Source: Dyadobacter beijingensis DSM 21582 (GTDB lineage Bacteria; Bacteroidota; Bacteroidia; Cytophagales; Spirosomataceae). Taken from it: a stretch of DNA of 64,000 nt. Below are positions 38,658 to 46,787 of this stretch, piece by piece. Position 1 is the stretch's first letter; each line of letters begins with the position of its first letter. A program made the translations under genes and the position numbers. The stretch is taken from assembly GCF_000382205.1 (NCBI RefSeq), contig NZ_KB907789.1:62001-126000 (forward strand), written 5' to 3'. The notes under the pieces are model-generated. The model did no database searches and had not been told where the DNA came from. It saw nothing but the letters and a program-made list of their open reading frames with translations.

Positions 38658-39499
38658 TCCTTGTGGCGTTGCCGGTATTTGAGCGGCGACAAGGTTACGT
38701 GCTTCACAAAGTGGGCGCTGAAATTGGACCAGTTTTGAAAACCGCTCTCGTAACATATCTCAGTCACCGACAGATCCGTGGACGCAAGCAGCTTGCATGC
38801 GTGCGCAATGCGTATCTCCGTAAGGAAGCCGATATAACTTTTTTTGGTGCTCTTTTTGAAATAGTGGCAAAACGCCGAAACGCTTTGGTTGGTCAGGGCC
38901 GCAACTTCCTCAATCCGGATTTTTCGCTGAAAATGCTGCATCGAATATTCGAAGACCTGGTGAATGCGGTCCTGATCCCGTTGAGAAAAGCTGGTGATTG
39001 GCGAATTGGTAAGCAGCCTTGTTTCCTCGGAAATGCTGATCTGGTGCAAACAGTCCAGCAATGCAGCCATTTGCGGAAAGCCTGCAAGTGTCTCGATGTC
39101 GCGCAGGCACCTGCCAATCCGCTGCCGCAAGCTCCCGGTCAGCAAAATCCCGTGTGAAGCGGTTTTAAGAAGCATTTGAATGCGCTGCATTTCCGGCAGG
39201 TTGAGAAAATTCCCCATAAAAATTTCCTCTCTGAACTGGGTCACAATGGCGCTGCTGATCATTTCCGCATCCTTCTTTCGAAACCAATGCGGCAGGTTTT
39301 TACCCAACAAGAATACATCTCCCTCCCCATATTCCCCTATATAATCACCCACGAACGCCGTGCCATGGCCAAGGTTTTCCAGCACGAGCTCGAATTCCAC
39401 GTGCTGATGCCATGGCGTTTCGAAATGCGGCGAGGTGTAGGTCCGTGCCACAAATGACGAGCTACTATCGACGGGAAGCTTCTGAACTAGCGGTTTCAT
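38654..39499 (-). CDS. AraC-family transcriptional regulator with cupin-type sensor
   Basis: This 281-residue regulator has an N-terminal cupin-like sugar-sensing barrel (FETPWHQHVEFELVLENLGHG near 27, YGEGDVFLLGKNLPHWF near 58) and a C-terminal double helix-turn-helix (IRIEEVAALTNQSVSAFCHYFKKST, then SVTEICYESGFQNWSNFSAHF). It diverges from the dioxygenase/oxidoreductase operon across 165 bp and probably controls it in response to a sugar. Its 3' end overlaps the convergent flavoprotein gene by 4 bp. Confidence 0.93.
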   Translation of the reverse strand: MKPLVQKLPVDSSSSFVARTYTSPHFETPWHQHVEFELVLENLGHGTAFVGDYIGEYGEGDVFLLGKNLPHWFRKKDAEMISSAIVTQFREEIFMGNFLNLPEMQRIQMLLKTASHGILLTGSLRQRIGRCLRDIETLAGFPQMAALLDCLHQISISEETRLLTNSPITSFSQRDQDRIHQVFEYSMQHFQRKIRIEEVAALTNQSVSAFCHYFKKSTKKSYIGFLTEIRIAHACKLLASTDLSVTEICYESGFQNWSNFSAHFVKHVTLSPLKYRQRHKD

Positions 39500-39664
39500 C
39501 CGGAATGTTTAACAGTTTTTCCTACGAATTGCGATAAGAATTCAAAATACCAGATAAATCTACGAAAATAGCGATAGAAACCCCGTTGAAGGCCGGCTTA
39601 CTTTGCATTATACTTTTTAACGAAAGTTTTATCTAAAACTCAGTAACCTTAAACACAGGATGCT

Positions 39665-40498
39665 ATGCAAACCGTAATTAACACTACCGAACAAGCCAAT
39701 TTTTACGAAGACGGCTATATCATCAAACGTAACTTTTTCAGCCAGGAAGAGATCGATCTGCTTTACCGAATGGCCACCGACGAAAGTGTTACCAGCCATG
39801 CATTCGATCTGAAAGATACCCACGGAAACCGGACAAAACTGACGCTTTGGTTTACACCGGGAGATGATTCTTTCGGGTTGATGTCGCGTTCGGAGAGAAT
39901 GGTGTCCGCCGTGGAATCGCTGCTCGGCAGTGAAGGTGAAGTTTGCCATTTCCATTCGAAAGTAATGCAAAAAGAACCGCAAAAAGGCGGAGCGTGGGAA
40001 TGGCATCAGGATTACGGCTATTGGTATAAAAATGGCTTCCTCTACCCCGAAGCAATGATCTCTGTCATGGTGGCGCTTACCGACGCTACGATCGAAAACG
40101 GCTGTCTTCAGGTACTGAAAGGTACACATAAAATGCAGCGACTGGAACACAATTTCGTAGGCGAACAGCAGGGTGCCGACCCTGATTTTGTCGCTGAAGC
40201 TGAAAAATCCTGCGAACTGGTGTACGTGGAATTGAAAGCGGGCGACACGCTATTTTTTCACAGCAATATCCTTCACCGCTCCGATGCCAACCTGTCGGAC
40301 AAGCCCCGCTGGTCGGTCATTTCTGCTTACAATTTATCGTACAACAAGCCTTTCAGGGAAAAACATATGTCTTGCATCGAGCCGGTAAAGGTGGTTCCCG
40401 ACTCCGCATTGCTCGAAAGTGGAAAACAGGCGGTGGCCCACTCCGACTTTCTGAGCAAAGAAGCTGAAATCACTTTGCAGGACCTGAAACGCCCATGA
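39665..40498 (+). CDS. Phytanoyl-CoA dioxygenase family protein (Fe(II)/2-oxoglutarate)
   Basis: This 277-residue protein has the PhyH double-stranded beta-helix. The metal-binding pair is in WEWHQDYGYW (His114, Asp116), the second His is in LHRSDAN near 204, and the 2-oxoglutarate-binding Arg is probably in KPRWSVISAYN near 215. The family hydroxylates small molecules with O2 and 2-oxoglutarate. It is the first gene of the plus-strand operon and overlaps the next gene by 4 bp (ATGA), so the two are coupled. The substrate is unknown, but the neighbours are sugar oxidoreductases. Confidence 0.9.
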   Translation: MQTVINTTEQANFYEDGYIIKRNFFSQEEIDLLYRMATDESVTSHAFDLKDTHGNRTKLTLWFTPGDDSFGLMSRSERMVSAVESLLGSEGEVCHFHSKVMQKEPQKGGAWEWHQDYGYWYKNGFLYPEAMISVMVALTDATIENGCLQVLKGTHKMQRLEHNFVGEQQGADPDFVAEAEKSCELVYVELKAGDTLFFHSNILHRSDANLSDKPRWSVISAYNLSYNKPFREKHMSCIEPVKVVPDSALLESGKQAVAHSDFLSKEAEITLQDLKRP

Positions 40499-41604
40499 TA
40501 GCAGCCGACCTATCACTCGACTACCTGCCGGTACTACCCGATGACAAATCACCCGGGATCGGCTGCGTCGGCGCCGGCTTTATTATGAGCGACTGCCAGC
40601 TGGTTGCCTATCGGAATGCGGGCTTCAACCCCGTAGCGATCACCTCTCGAATCCGCGAAGTAAGCGAGAGTGTGGCCAAGCGGCACAGTATCGGCAAGGT
40701 TTATGATTCCTGCCAGGAAATGTTCGCCGACCCCGAGGTTACGGTGGCCGACATCGCCGTGCCGCCCGACCAGCAACTGGAAGTGATCCGCCAGGCGGTA
40801 AAACATCCCAACATCAAAGCCATACTAGCCCAAAAGCCGATGGGGATGAACTACGCCGAAGCACTCGAAATCGTGCGCCTGTGCGAAGATGCGGGCGTGA
40901 TGCTGGGTGTTAATCAGAATATGCGGTATGATCAGTCTGTCAGGGCATGCAAAGACCTGCTCAACAAAGGCATTCTCGGCAAACCGGTGCTCGCCACGAT
41001 CGATATGCGTGCCATCCCGCACTGGACTGCCTGGCAGTCGGACATGGGTTGGCTCACGCTCCGGGTGATGAGTATCCACCATCTGGACACGTTCCGTTAC
41101 TGGTTGGGCGATCCCAGGCGGGTTTATTGCAGCGTAACCCAAGACCCCAGGACGATCTCCAAATTCCCGCATGAAGACGGGATAGCGATGTATATCCTCG
41201 AATATGAAAACGGCATGCGCGCTTCCGCATGGGACGACGTATGGACTGGACCGGTAAAACCGGGCGTAGCGCAGGACATTGGCATCAACTGGCGGGTGGA
41301 AGGCCTTGACGGACTGGCAAAAGGCACGATCGGCTGGCCTTCCTACCCCGAGCACGTGCCCAGTACGCTCATATATACGTCCACGCATACGCCCGGAGGC
41401 TGGCACCAACCGGAATGGACTGAGGCATGGTTTCCCGACGCATTCGCCGGTCCGATGGCCCAGCTACTGGTGGCATTGGAACGAAATACGGGACCCGAGA
41501 TCAGCGGCCGCGACAACCTGAAAACGATGGCACTGGTAGATGCCTGCTACCTATCTGCCAGAGAGCATCGGGCTGTTGAGATTGAGGAGATTTTAAGATC
41601 ATAA
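40495..41604 (+). CDS. Gfo/Idh/MocA family oxidoreductase
   Basis: This 369-residue NAD(P)-dependent enzyme has the Rossmann motif IGCVGAGFIM near 22, the AILAQKPMGMNYAEA segment near 107 (QKP in place of the usual EKP), GVNQNMRYDQS near 140, and a C-terminal Gfo domain with MSIHHLDTFRYWLG near 192. The family oxidises or reduces sugars and inositols. Its start overlaps the dioxygenase stop by 4 bp, so both are probably made together. Whether the Glu-to-Gln change in the EKP motif matters is not clear; Lys, the catalytic residue there, is kept. Confidence 0.93.
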   Translation: MIAADLSLDYLPVLPDDKSPGIGCVGAGFIMSDCQLVAYRNAGFNPVAITSRIREVSESVAKRHSIGKVYDSCQEMFADPEVTVADIAVPPDQQLEVIRQAVKHPNIKAILAQKPMGMNYAEALEIVRLCEDAGVMLGVNQNMRYDQSVRACKDLLNKGILGKPVLATIDMRAIPHWTAWQSDMGWLTLRVMSIHHLDTFRYWLGDPRRVYCSVTQDPRTISKFPHEDGIAMYILEYENGMRASAWDDVWTGPVKPGVAQDIGINWRVEGLDGLAKGTIGWPSYPEHVPSTLIYTSTHTPGGWHQPEWTEAWFPDAFAGPMAQLLVALERNTGPEISGRDNLKTMALVDACYLSAREHRAVEIEEILRS

Positions 41605-41617
41605 TTTAACCCAACCC

Positions 41618-44332
41618 ATGAACGCATTTACATTGACGCTCAAAGCCGGACTTCTGGCTGTGGGTACCACATTGTTTTTCCGTCCCGGATCTGGCGCGGA
41701 GAAACGGAATACACCGGAGGTTGCTGACAAACCTGATGAAAGCCGGTTTTCTAAGGTAGTACTGGCCGAAAACCTGAACGAGCCGATGGAGCTGGCTGTG
41801 CTTCCCGAAGGCGGCGTACTGATCGCCGAGCGGAACGGCGGGCTGCTACTGTACGATCCGGCAAGCTCCAAAACCGAGAAAATTGTGCAGATGCCGGTTT
41901 TCAGCAAAATAGAGGACGGGTTGCTGGGCATTGCGCTCGATCCGAAGTTCAAAGAAAACCGGTGGATTTACCTGTTTTATTCGCCCGTTGGCGGCACGCC
42001 TCAGCAATACGTTTCCCGGTTTGTATTCGATGGTAAAAAGCTGGATTTAGCCTCCGAAAAAATCCTGATCAAAATACCAACCCAACGCGACGAGTGCTGC
42101 CATTCGGGCGGCTCCATTGCATTCGGCAAGGGGGGCGACCTTTTCATAGCAACGGGCGATAATACCAGTCCCTTCGGCTCGAACTATTATGCGCCGCTCG
42201 ACGAGCGCACTGGTAGGACCGCATGGGATGCCCAGCGAACAGCAGGCAATACCAACGACCTCCGGGGGAAAATCCTGCGCATTCATCCCGAGGCCGACGG
42301 TTCTTACAGCATTCCCAAAGGAAACCTGTTCCCGGAAGGCACCCCGCTCACGCGTCCCGAGATTTACGTGATGGGATGCCGTAACCCGATCCGCATTTCG
42401 GCCGATCTTAAAAGCGGCTATTTGTATTGGGGCGATGTGGGGCAAAACGGAGAGAAAGACAGCGAGCGCGGCCCCAGAAGCTGGGACGAGTGGAACCAGG
42501 CCAAGCAGGCGGGAAACTTTGGCTGGCCCTATTTCGCAGGCGACAACCGCCCCTATGCTGAATACGACTTCGCGCAGGAAAAAGCGGGAAAATTTTTCGA
42601 TCCGCAAGCGCCGGTCAACAATTCGGTGAATAATACGGGATTGAAAAAGCTGCCGCCAGCCCAGCCTGCATTTATCTGGTACAATTACGTCGAGTCCGAT
42701 TTGTTCCCGCATTTGGGTACGGGCGGTAAAAGCCCTATGACCGGCCCGGTATTTTATTCGGACGCGCATCAAAAATCGGAGAGGGCATTTCCGGATTACT
42801 ACAACGGCAAGCTTTTCATTTTCGAATGGATGCGCGACTGGATCAATGTCGTGAGCTTGAAGCCGGACGGCCGCTACGACCATATCGAGCCTTTCATGCC
42901 CAAAACGCAGTTCGATCATCCGATCGACATGGAGTTCGGGCCGGATGGCACGATGTACCTGCTCGAATACGGCACCTACTGGTTTGCACAAAATGCCAAC
43001 TCCCGGCTCGTCAGGATCGACTACGCGGAAGGCAACCGGCCTCCCGTGGCCAAAGTGAGCGCTGACCGTACCGTAGGGGCAGCCCCTCTAACCGTGCAAT
43101 TCTCCGCGAAAGGCACAATGGATTTCGATGCGGGCGACCAGCTCTCCTATGAATGGACATCCAAATCTTCGCTCAATGCAATAGTACAACGCTCCAATTT
43201 ACAACAGCCCGCATTTACCTTTACCAAGCCGGGTATTTACCAGGTTACGCTCACCGTTACCGACCAGGGCGGGAAGTCTTCTTCGAAAACCATGGAGATT
43301 AAAGTGGGTAACGAGCCGCCCAAAATTGCTATCGAATGGCAGTCTAACCAATACTTTTACTGGCCGGGACAAACCATTCAGTACCGTACCTCCGTTACCG
43401 ACAAAGAGGACAAGCTCAAAGGCGGCATTAATCCTGCCAGGGCGGTGGTTACATTTGAGCACATTCCATTTGGCGAAGACATTACCCTTGCGGCACAGAA
43501 CTATGAGTCGGCCGTGAGCACGAGCCGGTTGAGCGCGGGCGAGAAGCTGATCAGCCAGAGCGATTGCAAGGCCTGCCATGGGCTTGACAAGAAATCCATC
43601 GGGCCGGCTTATAAGGAAATTGCAAAACGTTACAAAAACGATCCCCAGGCCTTGAACAAACTGGCCGAGAAAGTGCTGCGTGGCGGGAATGGCAACTGGG
43701 GCGAAAATGCAATGTCCGCGCACCCGCAGCTAACATTGGCCCAAACCACTGAAATGGTCGGGTATATTCTTTCGCTGGCGCAGGACCCTGTGAAAGTCAA
43801 ATCGCTCCCACTCTCGGGTATGGTCACGGCCAGCGCCGGTGATCCGAAAGAAAGTCTGGGCAAATACCTGTTCACGGTCTCCTATGCGGATAAGGGAGCA
43901 AATGGCTTGCCGCCGCTCACCACCCGGCGCGAAATACTGCTCCGTCCGCCTGTATTAGCCGCTATCTCATGCGACACCTCCTATAAAACCGCGCTGAATG
44001 GCGCCAGCCAAAACGAGCCGGGCAAAGTGCGGTTTACGGAAAACAAGGCATTCATCGCATTCCGGGCCCTCGATCTTACGGGCATTGGCAAAGTCGGCAT
44101 TCAGGTGCTATCCTCGGGTGTCGAAGGCGTTGTGACCTTACGTTCGGGATCGCCGGACGGGCCGGTTTTAGGTCGGCTCAATATCAAAAGAGCCAATGCC
44201 GCCATGAAACTGGAAACGCCGCTGAGCAAAGTTTCCGGCACCCGAAATCTCTATTTTGTTTACAGTGATGCCAAAAATGAGACCGGCATGTTCAACGGCC
44301 CTTTGATTACCAATATTCTTTTCGAAAAATAA
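41618..44332 (+). CDS. PQQ-dependent sugar dehydrogenase with PKD domain and haem c
   Basis: This 904-residue secreted protein begins with a signal peptide. Residues about 45-470 are a six-bladed glucose/sorbosone dehydrogenase propeller (NEPMELAVLPEGGVLIAERNG, GLLGIALDPKF, CCHSGGSIAFG, LRGKILRIHPEADG, MGCRNPIRIS, HPIDMEFGPDGTMYLLEYG). Residues about 475-565 form a PKD domain (APLTVQFSAKGTMDFD). Residues about 620-720 carry a cytochrome c domain with CKACH near 650. The rest resembles a carbohydrate-binding domain. It should oxidise a sugar in the periplasm and pass electrons to the haem. It lies 13 bp after the Gfo/Idh gene. Confidence 0.9.
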   Translation: MNAFTLTLKAGLLAVGTTLFFRPGSGAEKRNTPEVADKPDESRFSKVVLAENLNEPMELAVLPEGGVLIAERNGGLLLYDPASSKTEKIVQMPVFSKIEDGLLGIALDPKFKENRWIYLFYSPVGGTPQQYVSRFVFDGKKLDLASEKILIKIPTQRDECCHSGGSIAFGKGGDLFIATGDNTSPFGSNYYAPLDERTGRTAWDAQRTAGNTNDLRGKILRIHPEADGSYSIPKGNLFPEGTPLTRPEIYVMGCRNPIRISADLKSGYLYWGDVGQNGEKDSERGPRSWDEWNQAKQAGNFGWPYFAGDNRPYAEYDFAQEKAGKFFDPQAPVNNSVNNTGLKKLPPAQPAFIWYNYVESDLFPHLGTGGKSPMTGPVFYSDAHQKSERAFPDYYNGKLFIFEWMRDWINVVSLKPDGRYDHIEPFMPKTQFDHPIDMEFGPDGTMYLLEYGTYWFAQNANSRLVRIDYAEGNRPPVAKVSADRTVGAAPLTVQFSAKGTMDFDAGDQLSYEWTSKSSLNAIVQRSNLQQPAFTFTKPGIYQVTLTVTDQGGKSSSKTMEIKVGNEPPKIAIEWQSNQYFYWPGQTIQYRTSVTDKEDKLKGGINPARAVVTFEHIPFGEDITLAAQNYESAVSTSRLSAGEKLISQSDCKACHGLDKKSIGPAYKEIAKRYKNDPQALNKLAEKVLRGGNGNWGENAMSAHPQLTLAQTTEMVGYILSLAQDPVKVKSLPLSGMVTASAGDPKESLGKYLFTVSYADKGANGLPPLTTRREILLRPPVLAAISCDTSYKTALNGASQNEPGKVRFTENKAFIAFRALDLTGIGKVGIQVLSSGVEGVVTLRSGSPDGPVLGRLNIKRANAAMKLETPLSKVSGTRNLYFVYSDAKNETGMFNGPLITNILFEK

Positions 44333-44345
44333 TACCGAAACTCAT

Positions 44346-45251
44346 ATGATACAGGTGGGCATTTTCACCGGCTATTTCCCTTATTCCCTGGAAGATACGG
44401 CAAGGCGCATCAGGGCGCTGGATTTCAACACAGTCCAACTGGATGTGTCCTTCAAAGACATGGATTTGTCTGTAAAAGGCATTAATTCCCAGAACGCCAA
44501 GAAGATCAGGGACACTTTCCGCAGGCACAACTTACCCATATCTTGCGTGTCGGGTTACACCAACCTGGTACACCCCGACCGCGAGATCAGGAAGGCCAAT
44601 CTCGAACGTTTGTTTCAAATCGTACGCTATGCCAATGAGTTGGGATCGCCCTACGTGATCAGCGAAACCGGCACCTATAACCCAGCAAGCGACTGGGTAC
44701 ATCATCCGAACAACAAGACCGAGGGGGGCTACAACGAATGCCGCGATATTATCGGTAACCTGGTGCAGTTCAGCAAGCAGTATGGCGTAACATTTTGTAT
44801 TGAAACCTATGTCAACAACGTAATAGGTTCCGTAGAAGAGACTTTGAAGTTATTCGGCGACATTGATGATCGACATTTGGGCTTACTGATGGACCCGACC
44901 AACTATTTCGAAGAGCATAACATCGGCGCGATGGATCAGACCATCCACCACATTTTCGACAAGCTGGCAGGCAATATCAAAATCGCCCATGCGAAGGATG
45001 TGAAGCTGGCCGACGCCGCATTCGGGGTGGCCATGGCCGATATCGATGCCGACGAAGCCCACGCCTTAAGAGGCGTAGGAAGGATCGAGCTGCCCGCGCC
45101 CGGGCTGGGATCCCTCAACTACGATCTCTATCTGAAAAGGTTAAGCCAGCATTACCCCAACATCCCGATCATCATCGAACACCTCGACGAGCCGGACATC
45201 CCCCGCGCCAAGGAATTTATCGACGGCCGCCTGCTGGCCAACGGCCTTTAA
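44346..45251 (+). CDS. Sugar phosphate isomerase/epimerase (xylose-isomerase-like TIM barrel)
   Basis: This 301-residue protein of the AP-endonuclease-2 superfamily has VGIFTGYFPYSLEDTARRI at the start, YVISETGTYNP near 100, GVTFCIETYVNNV near 150 with a metal-binding Glu, LLMDPTNYFE near 180, IAHAKDVKLAD near 217 and IIIEHLDEPD near 279. The spread of Glu, Asp and His matches a divalent-metal epimerase or isomerase. It has no signal peptide and acts in the cytoplasm. It follows the PQQ enzyme by 13 bp and is followed after 22 bp by a related but exported protein. The substrate is unknown. Confidence 0.88.
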   Translation: MIQVGIFTGYFPYSLEDTARRIRALDFNTVQLDVSFKDMDLSVKGINSQNAKKIRDTFRRHNLPISCVSGYTNLVHPDREIRKANLERLFQIVRYANELGSPYVISETGTYNPASDWVHHPNNKTEGGYNECRDIIGNLVQFSKQYGVTFCIETYVNNVIGSVEETLKLFGDIDDRHLGLLMDPTNYFEEHNIGAMDQTIHHIFDKLAGNIKIAHAKDVKLADAAFGVAMADIDADEAHALRGVGRIELPAPGLGSLNYDLYLKRLSQHYPNIPIIIEHLDEPDIPRAKEFIDGRLLANGL

Positions 45252-45273
45252 CCTTTATTCAAAAACGACCATC

Positions 45274-46179
45274 ATGAACATCCGTCAAAATCGCCGCGAT
45301 TTCCTGAAATCGGGGCTCATATTGGCCTGCGCGCCATTCACCGGCGCATTGGCGCACCCGAAGCCATTCCTAAAAGCGAAGCCTGTCCTCAGCGCGCATC
45401 TGTGGGTATATGCCAGCAAATACCCGCCCGATTGGAACTGTGCCCCGATTCTAGATCAGGTTTTTACCGAAATAAAAGCCGCGGGCTATGATGGCCTGGA
45501 ACTGATGAACATCCTGCTCGAAGCGGACGATTCGGTAGACCGGATTTCTGCTCTGATCAAAAAGCACAAACTGCCGGTTACCGGCTGCTCATACAGCGCA
45601 GATATGTGGAAAAAAGACAAGCATGACCAAATCCTGGCCAACGCGACCAAAATTATCGACCGGCTGCATCAGCTCGGCGGAAAGAATTTCGGGGTTTCGG
45701 TCGGAGACGCCAGACGAATAAAAACCTCCGAAGAGCTTGATGCACAGGCCGCGTTGTTGAAAAAACTGATCCCCTATTGCGCTTCAAAAGGCATTTTGCT
45801 TAATATGCACAATCACACTTATGAGGTTGTCAATGAGCTGCACGACCTGAAAGGGACATTAGAGCGGGTACCCGAACTGAAACTGGGTCCGGATCTCAAC
45901 TGGCTCATCCGCGGCGGTATCGATCCGGTAGGGTTTATCAAAACCTATCACAGGCAAATCGTTTACATGCATTTGCGGGACCAAAAAGCCAGCGGCAAGT
46001 GGGCCGAGGCCCTTGGCGAAGGGATTACCGACTTCAAGTCTATCGCCGCCACATTGAAACAGCTCGGCTACCGGGGCGACGCCGCAGTGGAACTCGCATT
46101 CGATGAACCAGCGACACGGCCGGTTGCGCAAAGCTGGAAGTTAAGTAGAACGTACGTAGCCAGGGTTTTTGGTTGGTAG
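45274..46179 (+). CDS. Exported sugar phosphate isomerase/epimerase-like TIM barrel
   Basis: This 301-residue protein has an N-terminal NRRDFLKSG export motif of the Tat type. It is followed by a xylose-isomerase-like barrel: AAGYDGLELMNILLEADDS near 74, LPVTGCSYSADMWK, GILLNMHNHTYEV near 173, LKLGPDLNWLIRGGIDP near 203, QIVYMHLRDQKASGKW near 228, and DAAVELAFDEPA near 269. Tat-exported members of this family are common in Bacteroidota loci for oxidised sugars. Its placement with a PQQ dehydrogenase suggests it epimerises or dehydrates a keto-sugar in the periplasm. It is the last intact gene of the plus-strand operon. Confidence 0.88.
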   Translation: MNIRQNRRDFLKSGLILACAPFTGALAHPKPFLKAKPVLSAHLWVYASKYPPDWNCAPILDQVFTEIKAAGYDGLELMNILLEADDSVDRISALIKKHKLPVTGCSYSADMWKKDKHDQILANATKIIDRLHQLGGKNFGVSVGDARRIKTSEELDAQAALLKKLIPYCASKGILLNMHNHTYEVVNELHDLKGTLERVPELKLGPDLNWLIRGGIDPVGFIKTYHRQIVYMHLRDQKASGKWAEALGEGITDFKSIAATLKQLGYRGDAAVELAFDEPATRPVAQSWKLSRTYVARVFGW

Positions 46180-46368
46180 ATTTAATCATGTAATGAACGC
46201 GGAGGTAGAGGTCGCTGGTTATCTCGAAATCCAGGTGCGAACCCCGGCTGTTTAAGGTTCTAATCCCTTTCAAGGAGATGCACCTGACCGGTGCCTTCAC
46301 AGCGTCCGATCGCCCTGGGGATGCGGCACCACGGTCGCCAGGGAAAACCCGACGGAAGGTTCGGTCTC

Positions 46369-46606
46369 AACCGCAGCCAGCTCGCATGGGAAATCTGCAT
46401 GACGGGCTCTTATCAAACCACCGGTGAAACCGCGGAATTCGGTACGGGTGCAGGGGACGGACACAGGAGGCGGATGGATCAACGGTAGGGGCAACAACCG
46501 GATGACAATGCTGGCCTTGTCAGCTCTTTGACTACATCAGCAAAACCGAGTTTAGCCTCCGCGATTGCTTCGCCAGTCTTTCGGTTTGCAGTCCCATTTG
46601 TAACGT
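46369..46606 (+). pseudogene. Degraded C-terminal piece of a glycoside-hydrolase-like gene
   Basis: Three successive plus-strand frames join into one recognisable stretch. At 46381-46455 the frame reads LAWEICMTGSYQTTGETAEFG. After one extra base at 46456, 46457-46528 reads TDTGGGWINGRGNNRMTML. From 46524 a third frame reads LFDYISKTEF. Together these resemble the C-terminal region of secreted glycosidase-like proteins (DUF4038/DUF5060-type as I recall; assignment tentative). The N-terminus is absent and the tail loses similarity. It sits 190 bp after the exported TIM-barrel gene and was probably the next gene of that operon. I see nothing else convincing in 46180-46368. Confidence 0.5.
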
Positions 46607-46650
46607 CAGCGGCAGACCGATTTACAGCGCCAAAAGAAATAGAGCCCCTG

Positions 46651-46738
46651 AACGAAATTGGCCGAAGTAAATCCTTCGGCCAAAGTTAACTACTACATCT
46701 AGAATGAACCTCGAATAAAATCGAGGCTTCCGGGTTAA
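46651..46738. repeat. Two-hairpin intergenic element, copy A
   Basis: This 88-bp stretch matches 59783-59868 along most of its length. Hairpin 1 is a perfect 10-bp stem, TTGGCCGAAG with CTTCGGCCAA, around a 6-nt loop (46658-46683). A conserved linker follows (AAAGTTAACTACTACATCT). Hairpin 2 pairs CCTCGA (46709-46714) with TCGAGG (46721-46726), and a conserved CCGGGTTA end follows. In copy B hairpin 2 has different bases that still pair. It lies just downstream of the GH44-like gene, read on its strand. Lack of a T-run argues against a plain terminator. Confidence 0.7.
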
Positions 46739-46787
46739 TGCGAGGCGACGAGTTTGTCGTGAAAGCTTTTTTCCTTCTGTGAACCAT

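Noticed and set aside
39599..39605. TACTTTG before the dioxygenase operon as a -7 element
   Set aside because: It has the same missing base, and the nearby TTG is too close to be a -33 element.
42047..42991. A 314-codon open frame on the minus strand
   Set aside because: It is antisense to the propeller of the sugar dehydrogenase and shows no domain or signal peptide.
46215..46260. A tRNA T-arm-like hairpin on the minus strand (CCGGG, loop GTTCGCA, CCTGG)
   Set aside because: No acceptor, D or anticodon arms can be paired around it at tRNA spacing.
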